Positions 25,749 to 34,663 of a stretch of DNA of 64,000 nucleotides are shown piece by piece (position 1 is the stretch's first letter; each line of letters opens with the position of its first letter). Location: NCBI GenBank assembly GCA_016708435.1, contig JADJFV010000034.1:434001-498000 (forward strand), given 5' to 3'. Source of the stretch: Leptospiraceae bacterium (GTDB taxonomy: Bacteria > Spirochaetota > Leptospiria > Leptospirales > Leptospiraceae). Made by a program: the position numbers and the translations under genes. The notes below the pieces were generated by a model that was not told the DNA's origin, ran no database searches, and worked only from the letters and a program-made list of their open reading frames with translations.

Positions 25749-28700
25749 TTATTTTTCTTTTTTCTTTCTCAGTGTTTCCATTGTGATTGGGTATACGCGG
25801 GAGTCTTTTCCTTCCTGGTTATTCGCAACTAGGTGAATCGAAGAGATATAAGGCTCTACAATGCTGATTTTATCTAACGGTGTAACAACGAGTAACTGCA
25901 AACCGAGCTGTTTAAATAAGTCCATGGCGAATCTGGAATTCTGATTGTCTAGATTATTAAACATCTCATCAATCACCACTAAACGGAAAGATTTCTTTTC
26001 TCTAATTCCAAATTGATAAGATATTGCAGAGGCTAATATAGTATAGGCGAGTTTTACAGTTTGACCACCGGATTTACCTGCACTGGAATCATAGACTTCT
26101 TTTTGCTTTCTGTCTTCGCGGGTAAGTTCGATTGCACGGAAGTCAAGCCAATTGCGAACATCAGTGACAAGCTTAACCCATCTGTCAGTATTTTCGGAAC
26201 TTCTATTTTTAAGTTTATCGAGTAAATCTCTTATCTTTAGAAATTTTACCTCGTTTTCTTCTGGACGCTCTAAGTCAGGGATACACTCTGTTAGCTCACG
26301 CTTGAAATCAGAGATTTCCACATTCACAGTAGGTTGACAATCCAATTGAATAAATGTATAACCTGCAATATAATCAATTGTTTCTAATGCTTCGTTTAAT
26401 TCATCGATCTTTAAAAGGATTTCTTTTTCCTGGTCGTTTAAATCTTCTCTAAATTCAGCAATTTGGTGTGCTACTTTTTCATCCATCATTCGTCTGAATT
26501 TTTCTTGGTATTCGGGAAGTTTATCATTTTGAATTTTAGTTAGTTCTCTTCTGAAATCAGGAATAGATTCTATTTCTGCGGTTAACTCAGTAGTTTCCGT
26601 TTCAAAGTTTTTGATATAGGCTTCCATCTTTCGAACGATTGTAGTTAGAAATTTTTGCTTTGCTTCTTCTTTGTCTTCTTTTTGTTTCTCAAAGAAAGTA
26701 TGCAGTTCATTTTGTTTGTTCTTAATGTTTGCGAGGCTAAGTTTATTTGTCCCCGTGATACGTTTTTCAATTTCTGGTTTGTATTTGGCATACTCATCGT
26801 CTTTAATCAGCGCAAGCACACTCTCACATTCTTTGATCTCAGTCTCATATTCTTGAATGTCGCGTTCCAGGTTATGGCGTTTCTTATCAAATTCAGTTCT
26901 ATCTCGCTCTAGTTTTTGAATTTCTTGTTTAATGCTATCTAGTTTTTCTTGAATTTTTTTAAGACTATTCGTTGATACTTCTAGTTCTTTTCTGTGAGAT
27001 TCTGTTTCTTTAATTACCTTTTCGATTGGATCCGTATCTATTTCTGAATAATTTTCGAAGCGCAAAATCTCTCTTAGCTCGATGTCATTTTTCTGAATTG
27101 TTCTTTTTTCTTTATCGAGGGCATCCATTTTAGAGTAGGCATCTTCGTATTTTTTTTCGAAGTTTTTTAATTCTTCTTCAAGTGCCTTCACTTTATCTGT
27201 ATTAGACCATCCTAATATATACTTGGACTTGTCCTGAATAGAATTCCTATCGTCTTTCTCATGCCTTGTGCGGGAATGCTTGATTAGCCCCTCGCGGGTG
27301 ACGGCTCTATCTTCTTTTTGAAAATCTTTTAAGGAGTCTGCACAGATATAATTAAAATCATTTAAAATTCTAGATTCAAGCCAATAGGTGAAAGGAGAAT
27401 TTGGTTTAAATTCTAACTTATAAAACAAAGAATCAGAAGAATTCGGCTTGGTATTGCGGTTATCGTTTTCAATCATTCGAAAATAAACCAGCTTTCCTCT
27501 GAGTCTTGTCTTATTGATAAAATTATTCACTTCCATATAGTGTTTATCTGGCACAAGTAGGCTTCTTCCAAAATTGTTTAGAAGTTTTTCGATAGCACCT
27601 TTCCAATCAGACTCCTTTGCTTTTACTTGCATGAGTTCACTGGCATATGGCAATTCGTCGATGGGAATATTTAAAGCTTCGCAGATTTCTCTACGCATTT
27701 CAATTTGAAGACCCGGAAGAGAATCTTTTCTTGTTTTCAAAGAATTCAATTCTAATTCAAGCTCTTGTTTATTTGTGTGTAAATTGTTTCGAATAATAAC
27801 CCATTCATCTCTTTTCTTCTCGATTTCTTTTTGGTGATCAAGATTTTTTGTGATCTTAGATTCTGCTAACTTTTTATTTTCATAAAAACTTTCTTGCGAA
27901 ATTTTAGTTTGCAAAAGTAAATTAACAGCCAGATTTCTATACTTATCAAATGCAGTCTGGCGGGTAACGAGAACTTTGCGTTCATCTATTAATTGCTTCT
28001 GGAGTTCAGTGATTCTTCTTCCAACAGAATCATTTTCTAGCGTCGCATAAAGACTTCTTTCTTCTTCTCTCTTGCGAGTTAATTCAGAGACCGACTCTCC
28101 TGTCATGTCTGTCATTTTAGAAAGATTAAACTTTGTAGTTTCTAGATTTTCTCGAAAGAGTGCAATTTTCTCTTTTGAAAAGAATGCGGGTAATACGAAT
28201 ATACTTCCCTGGATGTTTTGAATTTCTTGTAAAATTTCCTCATATTTTATAGCATCTTCTTCAATGGGAACAAGTTCTTGCATTTGCTTACGAGCTTGCA
28301 AAATCGCGTTATAACTATCGTTTAAATTTTTGTAATTCTTATCTAAATCTTCCACTAGTTGATTCATATCATGTTTTTCTAGCATATGCTCACGAATGAA
28401 TTCTTTTAAATTGCCGATAGATTTGATGGCAACGATTTGATTAAATAAATCGAGTGCTTTTTCAGAACGAAGCCCTACATTTTTTATAAACTCGTGAACA
28501 TATTCTTTAAAGGAGTCAAAGATCTTTACTCCTTCCTGTGAGCGTAGAGTTTTTTTGAATTGTTTTATATCACCCTTGTGGTTAAAATCTTCTTTTATGG
28601 TTAATTCTTTTTCGCCCACTAGATAAAATTTATCCAAAGCTCCATTGTTAAACCACATGACCTGTGCAATTGTCGCATAACGTTTAATTTCTTCACTGTA

Positions 28701-29078
28701 AAAGACTGCGAGTAAAATCGAAATATGCCCCTCGCCAGGCTCGCGCATTTTTAAGATTTTGCTTCCGAGCGCCTCGTCTGTGGTCTTACCGTAATTACCT
28801 TGAATATAAGTTTTTTCATCTCTGTCTCTTTTGCGCTCTGTTCCACTTGCCAGGTTATAATTTCTTTTTTGGGATGGGACAAGTAGTGTGAGCAGTGCAT
28901 CGACTAATGTAGATTTACCAGAACCGTTTGCACCTGTGATTAATGCAGTTTTACCGCTTGTGTCTACTGAATATATTTTTCCATTGCTAAACGTTCCCCA
29001 ATTTAAAAATTCTAAACGGAGGAGACGATAGCCCATTTCGGTATTGATTTCAGTCATCTTGAAGAGTCTTTCTGTCAT
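25749..29078 (-). CDS. jetC: SMC-like condensin ATPase JetC/MksB
   Basis: 1,109-residue ATPase of the MukB/MksB/JetC type. Walker A GANGSGKST at residues 49-57; long coiled coils (about 240-500 and 620-890) with a hinge-like middle domain; signature GKSGGQTVKL and Walker B FRLVVIDEMFNNLD near the end, followed by LLVVTPLDK. Together with JetA (kleisin) and JetB it should form a ring that extrudes DNA loops. In Wadjet systems the JetD nuclease cuts small circular DNA; in Mks condensins the ring helps chromosome organisation. Start uncertain: ATG 29078 overlaps jetB by 29 bp; Met8 at 29057 is equally possible. The gene ends eight bases from convergent lptF, so there is no jetD downstream. Confidence 0.9.
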   Translation of the reverse strand: MTERLFKMTEINTEMGYRLLRLEFLNWGTFSNGKIYSVDTSGKTALITGANGSGKSTLVDALLTLLVPSQKRNYNLASGTERKRDRDEKTYIQGNYGKTTDEALGSKILKMREPGEGHISILLAVFYSEEIKRYATIAQVMWFNNGALDKFYLVGEKELTIKEDFNHKGDIKQFKKTLRSQEGVKIFDSFKEYVHEFIKNVGLRSEKALDLFNQIVAIKSIGNLKEFIREHMLEKHDMNQLVEDLDKNYKNLNDSYNAILQARKQMQELVPIEEDAIKYEEILQEIQNIQGSIFVLPAFFSKEKIALFRENLETTKFNLSKMTDMTGESVSELTRKREEERSLYATLENDSVGRRITELQKQLIDERKVLVTRQTAFDKYRNLAVNLLLQTKISQESFYENKKLAESKITKNLDHQKEIEKKRDEWVIIRNNLHTNKQELELELNSLKTRKDSLPGLQIEMRREICEALNIPIDELPYASELMQVKAKESDWKGAIEKLLNNFGRSLLVPDKHYMEVNNFINKTRLRGKLVYFRMIENDNRNTKPNSSDSLFYKLEFKPNSPFTYWLESRILNDFNYICADSLKDFQKEDRAVTREGLIKHSRTRHEKDDRNSIQDKSKYILGWSNTDKVKALEEELKNFEKKYEDAYSKMDALDKEKRTIQKNDIELREILRFENYSEIDTDPIEKVIKETESHRKELEVSTNSLKKIQEKLDSIKQEIQKLERDRTEFDKKRHNLERDIQEYETEIKECESVLALIKDDEYAKYKPEIEKRITGTNKLSLANIKNKQNELHTFFEKQKEDKEEAKQKFLTTIVRKMEAYIKNFETETTELTAEIESIPDFRRELTKIQNDKLPEYQEKFRRMMDEKVAHQIAEFREDLNDQEKEILLKIDELNEALETIDYIAGYTFIQLDCQPTVNVEISDFKRELTECIPDLERPEENEVKFLKIRDLLDKLKNRSSENTDRWVKLVTDVRNWLDFRAIELTREDRKQKEVYDSSAGKSGGQTVKLAYTILASAISYQFGIREKKSFRLVVIDEMFNNLDNQNSRFAMDLFKQLGLQLLVVTPLDKISIVEPYISSIHLVANNQEGKDSRVYPITMETLRKKKEK

Positions 29079-29631
29079 TGTTTTCTAAAAGCCTTGCCTT
29101 AATGGAATTTAATTCTTCTGCGCGAATTCTAACCTTAATGATCTTTTCTATCTGGTAAAATTCTGTCTTTTCTTTCTCGATGCGACGAAGAAAACCAAGC
29201 TCTACCACTTTTGCGATTAATCTTTCGTATTCTCTATATTGAGCTGCTTCGTTTTGTGTCTTTGGATAAAAGGGATTTAAAAGTTCAAATAGATCTTCTT
29301 TTTTTAATAGATTCGCCATGTTTGTATCTTCAATGACTTGCTCTGCTAATTTCTCTCGAAGCAACACACATAAAAGGGTTATATCAAAGGGTAGGGGGAC
29401 ACGTCTTGTTATCCGTGGAAGACCTAGATCATCATCACCCGAAGGTTGATATAGATAAGCAAAGCCATCATCCGTATCAATAACTAAATGAAGTCCAATC
29501 TTATCGAAGTATTTTTTTAAATCTGTCTGATAGGTAGAGAGTTGATCCCATTCTTTTGGATCCAGATCGTAATTGACCGGTCCTTTTAGTAATTTTAAAA
29601 CGGCACCTGCGTAGGGTAAAGTATGTTCCAT
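29050..29631 (-). CDS. jetB: Condensin subunit JetB/MksE (DUF4194)
   Basis: 193 residues matching the DUF4194 pattern: LLKGPVNYDLDPKEWDQL, then FDKIGLHLVIDTDDGFAYL, and a winged-helix C-terminal half (YREYERLIAKVVELGFL). JetB/MksE dimers bridge the kleisin JetA and regulate ring opening. Its ATG overlaps the jetA stop (TAATG) and its end overlaps jetC, so all three are translationally coupled, as expected for a stoichiometric complex. Confidence 0.88.
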   Translation of the reverse strand: MEHTLPYAGAVLKLLKGPVNYDLDPKEWDQLSTYQTDLKKYFDKIGLHLVIDTDDGFAYLYQPSGDDDLGLPRITRRVPLPFDITLLCVLLREKLAEQVIEDTNMANLLKKEDLFELLNPFYPKTQNEAAQYREYERLIAKVVELGFLRRIEKEKTEFYQIEKIIKVRIRAEELNSIKARLLENNDRKTLQDD

Positions 29632-31085
29632 TAGATATTATAAACCACCTTTGGAAATTTGATTGAAACGGTTTCGTCATCGTCTTCCGAAATTGTAAAT
29701 TCTACTTTTTGCGAATTATCAACAGTATGATGTTCTCGATTGGAAGCAATCCAGAGATATGTAACGAGCTCTTCTACGCCTTTCTTTAGCGGATACTTCT
29801 CAATTACTTCTCTGAGCTCTACTTTCGGCTTGTATTTTAGAAGCGAATCAATATTAGCCAATAGCTCGTCGATATTAATAGAGCTATTTCGCATAAGTAG
29901 CTCCATAATCTCGGGACTCATTTCATTATTTGCATTTTCTAGCGCATAATCAATCTTAAGCCCTTTGTCTTTTTTCTCCCAGAGTGGTCGCTCGATTGGG
30001 AGATAAATTTCAGGAAAGCTTTCTACGGAATAAAAATCCTTTTTCGAACCAAGCGCCGCTTGATTTTTAAGGGCAAGACTTTTTATATCGTTGATTATAT
30101 CTTTAATGCGTCGATTTTCTTGTAGACTCTTATCCGATAAAGCCTTTCGAATTTGATCTGCCATTTTATCCGTTGCCCGATTTACTTTTCGACCTGAATC
30201 AAGAAGTTGCTTTTTTAATTTTCGCAAAAACTGACTTTCATCGATGGCGCGAATATCTTCCCTTTTATAAAGAGTATTTATAATTCTCTCAAATTCGTCT
30301 TGCCTCGCAGGAGAAAGTATAAATTGCCAGAATGCTTTAAAGCTTTTGCCTTGCTCTGAATTCATAAGCTCTTCATCAGCATTTAGCACATACTCAAGAA
30401 CCGCCCCTTTTGTAGAAATCTGGTTCATGTATTTGTTTTGCGTTTGCTTGGTTATATCAGAGAAGTTACGCTCGATTTGCCGGAAGTCTGCGACTAATTC
30501 TTTAGCTTCTTTTAAGGCTAATTTGAATTGTTCTACAATTTCTCTTTTGTCTAATTTTTTAATTTCCCCGCCGGACTTTAATCGTTCAATTTCTTGTTCG
30601 ATGCTTTTCTTTTGAGCTTCTAGAATTCGAATCCGGTCTTGCGAAGTCGCAACGTTATCTTCTACAAGTTCTTTTAAAAGGTGAAATATATTTAAAAACC
30701 GAGAACGAGTCGATACAACTTCTCCCAGTTCAATTTTTTCAATTTCGGAAACCCATTTGAATACAGATTCTATTTCAGGAGTGATTTCAATGTAAAATTC
30801 TGATTTTGTTTCTTCATAAAATTTTCGCACAAAACCGTCATTAGCCCATTCATTGATATAATGATCAGAGGATAATAATAATTCGTTCTCTAATAAGTTT
30901 TCTTCCTTGAAGGATTCAATCGTATCCTTTAGAGTTCGAGCAAATGCTTCCGCTTCAATGGTTAATTGGTCGTAAACCTTAAACTCTGTATAAAGAAAGC
31001 TTATGATAAAAGCGGCGTAATCTTTTTTAAATAATCGAAAAGCTGCCGAATTCTTGACTAGATTTTTAATTCGTGGGTAATTCAT
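29631..31085 (-). CDS. jetA: Condensin kleisin JetA/MksF (DUF3375)
   Basis: 484 residues with the DUF3375 layout: an N-terminal winged-helix region, then the diagnostic ESRLL-like STRSRFLNIFHLLKELVE (about residue 133) and a coiled coil (RIRILEAQKKSIEQEIERL), and a C-terminal winged helix (ATYL-like VTYLWIASNREHHTVD). JetA is the kleisin that links the JetC heads and binds JetB. Start ATG 31085 overlaps the stop of waaA in an ATGA arrangement, so translation is coupled to a housekeeping LPS gene. Confidence 0.9.
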   Translation of the reverse strand: MNYPRIKNLVKNSAAFRLFKKDYAAFIISFLYTEFKVYDQLTIEAEAFARTLKDTIESFKEENLLENELLLSSDHYINEWANDGFVRKFYEETKSEFYIEITPEIESVFKWVSEIEKIELGEVVSTRSRFLNIFHLLKELVEDNVATSQDRIRILEAQKKSIEQEIERLKSGGEIKKLDKREIVEQFKLALKEAKELVADFRQIERNFSDITKQTQNKYMNQISTKGAVLEYVLNADEELMNSEQGKSFKAFWQFILSPARQDEFERIINTLYKREDIRAIDESQFLRKLKKQLLDSGRKVNRATDKMADQIRKALSDKSLQENRRIKDIINDIKSLALKNQAALGSKKDFYSVESFPEIYLPIERPLWEKKDKGLKIDYALENANNEMSPEIMELLMRNSSINIDELLANIDSLLKYKPKVELREVIEKYPLKKGVEELVTYLWIASNREHHTVDNSQKVEFTISEDDDETVSIKFPKVVYNI

Positions 31086-32341
31086 TTTTTTAGGAAGGCA
31101 TTATAAAAAGCAAGGGAAGCACCTAAACGTGAGAGCACATACTCTCGATTTGTCGCACTTACGCGACTCTGGTATTTCTCTTCAGAATAAATTCGAATTG
31201 CTTCTAAAAACTCCTTACTAGAATTTACTGTTCTTAAACTTTCTTTCTCCTTTAATGTCAATGCGTCAAAGGAATTAAAAATTCTGCTCCCCGTAATTAA
31301 GGGTAGTCCGAAATAGGCGGGCTCGAGGACATTGTGCACTTTATTGTGCGAAGCCCCACCTACATAGGCAATTTTTCCATAAAAATATGCAAAAGCCAGT
31401 ATACCTAAAGCATCAAAAAGAATAATTCTATCTTTACAAGGATTTTTTACTTCACTATAAAGGGAAACAGTAAGTTTACGTTCTCGCAAATATGCCTGAA
31501 TTTCTTGGATTCTCCCTACATCAACCTTATGCGGAAAAATCCAAATAGAATACCCCAAGTCTAAAACCTTCTCAATCTCGGCTAGAACGACTTCATCGCA
31601 TTCTTTGTAGGTCGAGGCTAGAATTAGAACCGGATTTTTGAGGTAAGACTCCGCAAATTCCGTGAATTTAGAGTCTGGCTTCTTACTTTTAATCTTATCT
31701 ACGACAGAGTCAAACCTTGAATCACCCAAAGACTTCACCGAAACCGAATTATCTGTCAATTCCTGAAAGGGTAAAATCATAGACTCGTTAACCGAACCAA
31801 TCCCAGAAAACCTTGCGAAAATCGCTCTCGTGAGGCTACGCGCAAAAAACGATGTGCGCTTTGATTTTGGATCGAGGACAGCGGAGGCAAGGAAAACTTT
31901 GCAGTTGTGTCGCTTTGCAGCAAGAATCAAATTAGGCCAGGAGTCCCAAGCCATTAGAACAAGGGAATCCGGCTGAAATTTTTCAAAAATAAAATCATAG
32001 GCAAAATAAAAATCTAGAGGAAGGCGAAAGCTAAGATAGGTATTTTCCAAATCATAATTTTTTTCCTGAACGCTCTCTGAAAAAACCGACTGAATTATCA
32101 AACTATTCGGCTCGTTTTCTTTTATAGATTTTGCTAAGGCCTTGCACTGGTCTAATTCTCCTACCGACGCCGCATGAAGCCATAAAACGCGATTGATTCC
32201 TAATTCATAAGGAATCTTCCTTATTTTTTCTTTATCCGCCTTACGCTTGCCAAGAAAAACTTTTGCCTTTTCACTGAAAAGTGAAGCAATCAAAGTGATT
32301 GGATAGATTAGAAATGTAAATAGAATATAGAGACCGACCAT
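31082..32341 (-). CDS. waaA: 3-deoxy-D-manno-octulosonic acid (Kdo) transferase-like glycosyltransferase
   Basis: 419-residue GT-B enzyme of the KdtA/WaaA family, which adds Kdo to lipid A precursor at the inner membrane. N-terminal membrane anchor (YILFTFLIYPITLIASL), then the family motif LWLHAASVGE with the probable catalytic Glu62, and the C-terminal nucleotide-sugar site GGASHNKVHNVLEPAYFGLP. The usual ETELWPN segment is replaced by MAWDSWPN, with an Asp one residue off, so substrate preference may differ. It is the first gene of the waaA-jetA-jetB-jetC operon; its TGA overlaps the jetA start. No Shine-Dalgarno sequence is seen before ATG 32341. Confidence 0.85.
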   Translation of the reverse strand: MVGLYILFTFLIYPITLIASLFSEKAKVFLGKRKADKEKIRKIPYELGINRVLWLHAASVGELDQCKALAKSIKENEPNSLIIQSVFSESVQEKNYDLENTYLSFRLPLDFYFAYDFIFEKFQPDSLVLMAWDSWPNLILAAKRHNCKVFLASAVLDPKSKRTSFFARSLTRAIFARFSGIGSVNESMILPFQELTDNSVSVKSLGDSRFDSVVDKIKSKKPDSKFTEFAESYLKNPVLILASTYKECDEVVLAEIEKVLDLGYSIWIFPHKVDVGRIQEIQAYLRERKLTVSLYSEVKNPCKDRIILFDALGILAFAYFYGKIAYVGGASHNKVHNVLEPAYFGLPLITGSRIFNSFDALTLKEKESLRTVNSSKEFLEAIRIYSEEKYQSRVSATNREYVLSRLGASLAFYNAFLKK

Positions 32342-32548
32342 TTTGTTCTAGTTTGTTTTTAGGTATAAGTTTGTCATCTTGTAATTTACCAACTTAAAGA
32401 CTAACAATCAAGAATTGGTTTTGCTTTTCCATACAAAATATTTCTACTAGCCGACTTAGGTAAATCCATCAGCTAACATTGAATAAAAAGAACTTTATAG
32501 AAGAGGCTATCCTAAATTAATGGAAATAGAGATTAGAGTAAATGTAAA

Positions 32549-33052
32549 ATGAATACAAAGTTGAGTCTCATGCTTAAAAAATTCTGGACAGCATTGTCTT
32601 TTGGAATGTTCTTTGGCTGGCTATTTCTTTGGGCATACAGTGCTTATACTCATATTGCGCCTAATTCCAATAAGCCGTCGATTAAATTATTAGAAACCAA
32701 AGAAGAGTGCAATTTACAAACAAGAGACTGTAACTTCAAACTTCCCTCAGGAAGTGAATTCAAAATTAATTTTTCCCAAAGACCGGTCTCTCCTAACAGG
32801 CAAACAGACATTATCCTTAATGGAGAAGATTCAGTCCTTCAACCATTCGCTATAGATTTTAACGGTGCTGAAATGGAAATGGGTTATAATCGATCCGATT
32901 TTTCAAAGGTAAAGCCAAATACGTATAAAGGAAAATTTATTTTACCAACTTGTTCGACTAAGACTTTTAAATGGAGAGCGATTCTTTTATTTAAAGACAG
33001 GGAAGAAAAAATAGTAGGTGTTCCTTTTTACTTTGATGTAAATCAGAATTAA
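32549..33052 (+). CDS. Membrane-anchored exported protein of unknown function
   Basis: 167 residues. A basic N-terminus and one hydrophobic helix (ALSFGMFFGWLFLWAYSAY, about 15-34) anchor an outer domain predicted as a beta sandwich. The domain has three cysteines, two close together (EECNLQTRDCNF), and could bind metal or form a disulphide. It lies 55 bp before the copper chaperone gene on the same strand, so a part in copper delivery or oxidase assembly is possible but only inferred from position. Confidence 0.6.
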   Translation: MNTKLSLMLKKFWTALSFGMFFGWLFLWAYSAYTHIAPNSNKPSIKLLETKEECNLQTRDCNFKLPSGSEFKINFSQRPVSPNRQTDIILNGEDSVLQPFAIDFNGAEMEMGYNRSDFSKVKPNTYKGKFILPTCSTKTFKWRAILLFKDREEKIVGVPFYFDVNQN

Positions 33053-33107
33053 AAGATTTGAAAAACAATTAAGTGAAAGAGTGAAAATAAAATACAAGGA
33101 TATTAAA

Positions 33108-33545
33108 ATGAGAAACCTATTTATACTAACATTGTTCGTAATTGCATTTCAGTTTAGCATAGCTGATTCTAAAAAAGAGATCACAGTAGAAAATGCAAGA
33201 ATCAAAGCTGTTCCAGGTGCAAGCCAAAACACCGGCGGGTTTATGGTATTAAAAAATTCTTCCACAAAGGATGTCAGTTTGGTTAAAGCTGAATCCGATA
33301 TTTCCAACTCCGTCGAATTACATACTATGATGATGGTAGATGGTGTAATGAAAATGCGTCCTGTCGAAAAAATTGAAATCAAAGCAAATAGCTCTGTAGA
33401 ATTAAAGCCAGGCAGTTTTCATGTAATGTTTATCGGGCTAAAAGCACCATTGAAAGTAGAAGAAAAGAAAAATCTAACTTTGACTTTTAGCAACGGGCAG
33501 AAAGAAATTCTGTCTATTCCCGTAAAAGAAATAACTATGAAATAA
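33108..33545 (+). CDS. Periplasmic copper chaperone PCu(A)C
   Basis: 145 residues with a Sec signal (LFILTLFVIAFQFSIA) and a PCu(A)C cupredoxin-like domain. The Cu(I) ligand pattern H-M...M...H-M is present: LHTMMMVDGVMKM and, about 24 residues on, SFHVMFIGL. Such proteins deliver copper to the CuA/CuB centres of cytochrome c oxidase in the periplasm. The start is ATG 33108, with AAGGA at 33097-33100 a few bases upstream; an in-frame GTG at 33081 would add nine unlikely residues. Probably co-transcribed with the anchored protein upstream. Confidence 0.88.
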   Translation: MRNLFILTLFVIAFQFSIADSKKEITVENARIKAVPGASQNTGGFMVLKNSSTKDVSLVKAESDISNSVELHTMMMVDGVMKMRPVEKIEIKANSSVELKPGSFHVMFIGLKAPLKVEEKKNLTLTFSNGQKEILSIPVKEITMK

Positions 33546-33554
33546 CGTCAACTA

Positions 33555-33586
33555 AAGGTATATTTCTAAATACCGAAATATACCTT
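33555..33586 (+). promoter_or_regulatory. Perfect 12-bp hairpin directly before a start codon
   Basis: AAGGTATATTTC (33555-33566) is exactly complementary to GAAATATACCTT (33575-33586) around an 8-base loop, and the ATG at 33587 follows at once. The only Shine-Dalgarno-like bases (AAGG) are in the left arm, paired with CCTT. This may be an attenuator-like or temperature-sensitive hairpin, an operator, or simply the terminator of the upstream gene. Confidence 0.45.
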
Positions 33587-34663
33587 ATGAAATTAAAAAG
33601 AATATCTAAATTCATTGTTATCTTCTCTTTGTGTTTTCAGTTCGTTATACTCGATTCACAGGAATCGGAAGACTCGACTAAAAAAATCGAAAAGAAATGG
33701 GGCTGGGAAGAAGGCGAAGCAAAGTCAACGATCAAGAAAGAAATAAATCTTGAAAATCCGGTTCCTACTTTTTTAACTCAGTTTCAACCTGTAAAACAGG
33801 AATTCCCAATCAACCCCGCAATGGAAAATATAATCAAAGGAAAAGCGGGAACCAAAATCACGATACCGGCTAATTCCATTTCGCTCCCATCGGGTTATAA
33901 ACGGGGAGATATTCTTACATTTGAATTGATCGAGATTTATAATGACCTTGATTTTATTACTTCTAGCATAGGCTTATTTTATTTTGACCCAAATCCGAAT
34001 ATATTTGAGTCTGCCGGAATGTTTAAGCTATCAGCGACTTATTACGATAGACCGCTTCATTTAAAAAGAGGAGTCAAGTTAAAAGTGGAGATTCCGCATA
34101 TAATTCAAACAAATAGAAAAATGAAAATGTATAAATTCGATGAAAGAGAAGGCTGGACAGATAAAGGAAATCTCTCCTCTTTCGAAAGAACAAAGTCTAT
34201 CGAAGAATCATCAGACGGACCAAAAAGTTTTCAAGACGAAGGTCGCTCTTTCTTATTTAACGCAATGGATGATTTTAAATGGTGGAATTCTGATTATCCC
34301 AATCCAGACACAACTTGCATTGAAGGTAAAGTTTTAATTACAGAGGCTAATCCTCCTTATTCGGTAACTTCTGTAGGAATAGATTATAAAAATGCTTCCA
34401 CACGTTACGCAGACGGCACCAAATTTCAAATGAATGTCATTAAAGGCAAAAAAGTGAAATTAATCGCAATGGATGCAAGAGGAAATATTGGATTATTAAA
34501 AGAAATAAATACAGGTAGTCTAGCCACATTCCTAAAAGAAGGGGATAATGGCAAATGCACCGACGTAGGTGCAATCGAAATAAAAACTATATCTAGAGAT
34601 ATTCTACGTGATAGAAAAAAACTATTAAACCATTTGGGATTAGTTGATATAACCCAGCCTTAG
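33587..34663 (+). CDS. Exported beta-rich protein of unknown function
   Basis: 358 residues. Signal peptide (FIVIFSLCFQFVILDS), then a Lys/Glu-rich linker. The middle (about 80-190) resembles a ZU5/carbohydrate-type beta domain seen in Bacteroidetes and spirochaete surface proteins: IPANSISLPSGY, ELIEIYNDLDF, SAGMFKLSATYYD. A conserved-looking DFKWWNSDYPNPDTTCIEGKV segment leads to a C-terminal Ig-like fold. I cannot name it. The start sits directly behind a perfect hairpin. Its stop overlaps the convergent methyltransferase stop by four bases. Confidence 0.6.
   Translation: MKLKRISKFIVIFSLCFQFVILDSQESEDSTKKIEKKWGWEEGEAKSTIKKEINLENPVPTFLTQFQPVKQEFPINPAMENIIKGKAGTKITIPANSISLPSGYKRGDILTFELIEIYNDLDFITSSIGLFYFDPNPNIFESAGMFKLSATYYDRPLHLKRGVKLKVEIPHIIQTNRKMKMYKFDEREGWTDKGNLSSFERTKSIEESSDGPKSFQDEGRSFLFNAMDDFKWWNSDYPNPDTTCIEGKVLITEANPPYSVTSVGIDYKNASTRYADGTKFQMNVIKGKKVKLIAMDARGNIGLLKEINTGSLATFLKEGDNGKCTDVGAIEIKTISRDILRDRKKLLNHLGLVDITQP

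Noticed and set aside
25749..31085. A complete Wadjet defence system
   Set aside because: JetA, JetB and JetC are clear but there is no JetD gene on either side, so defence cannot be claimed.
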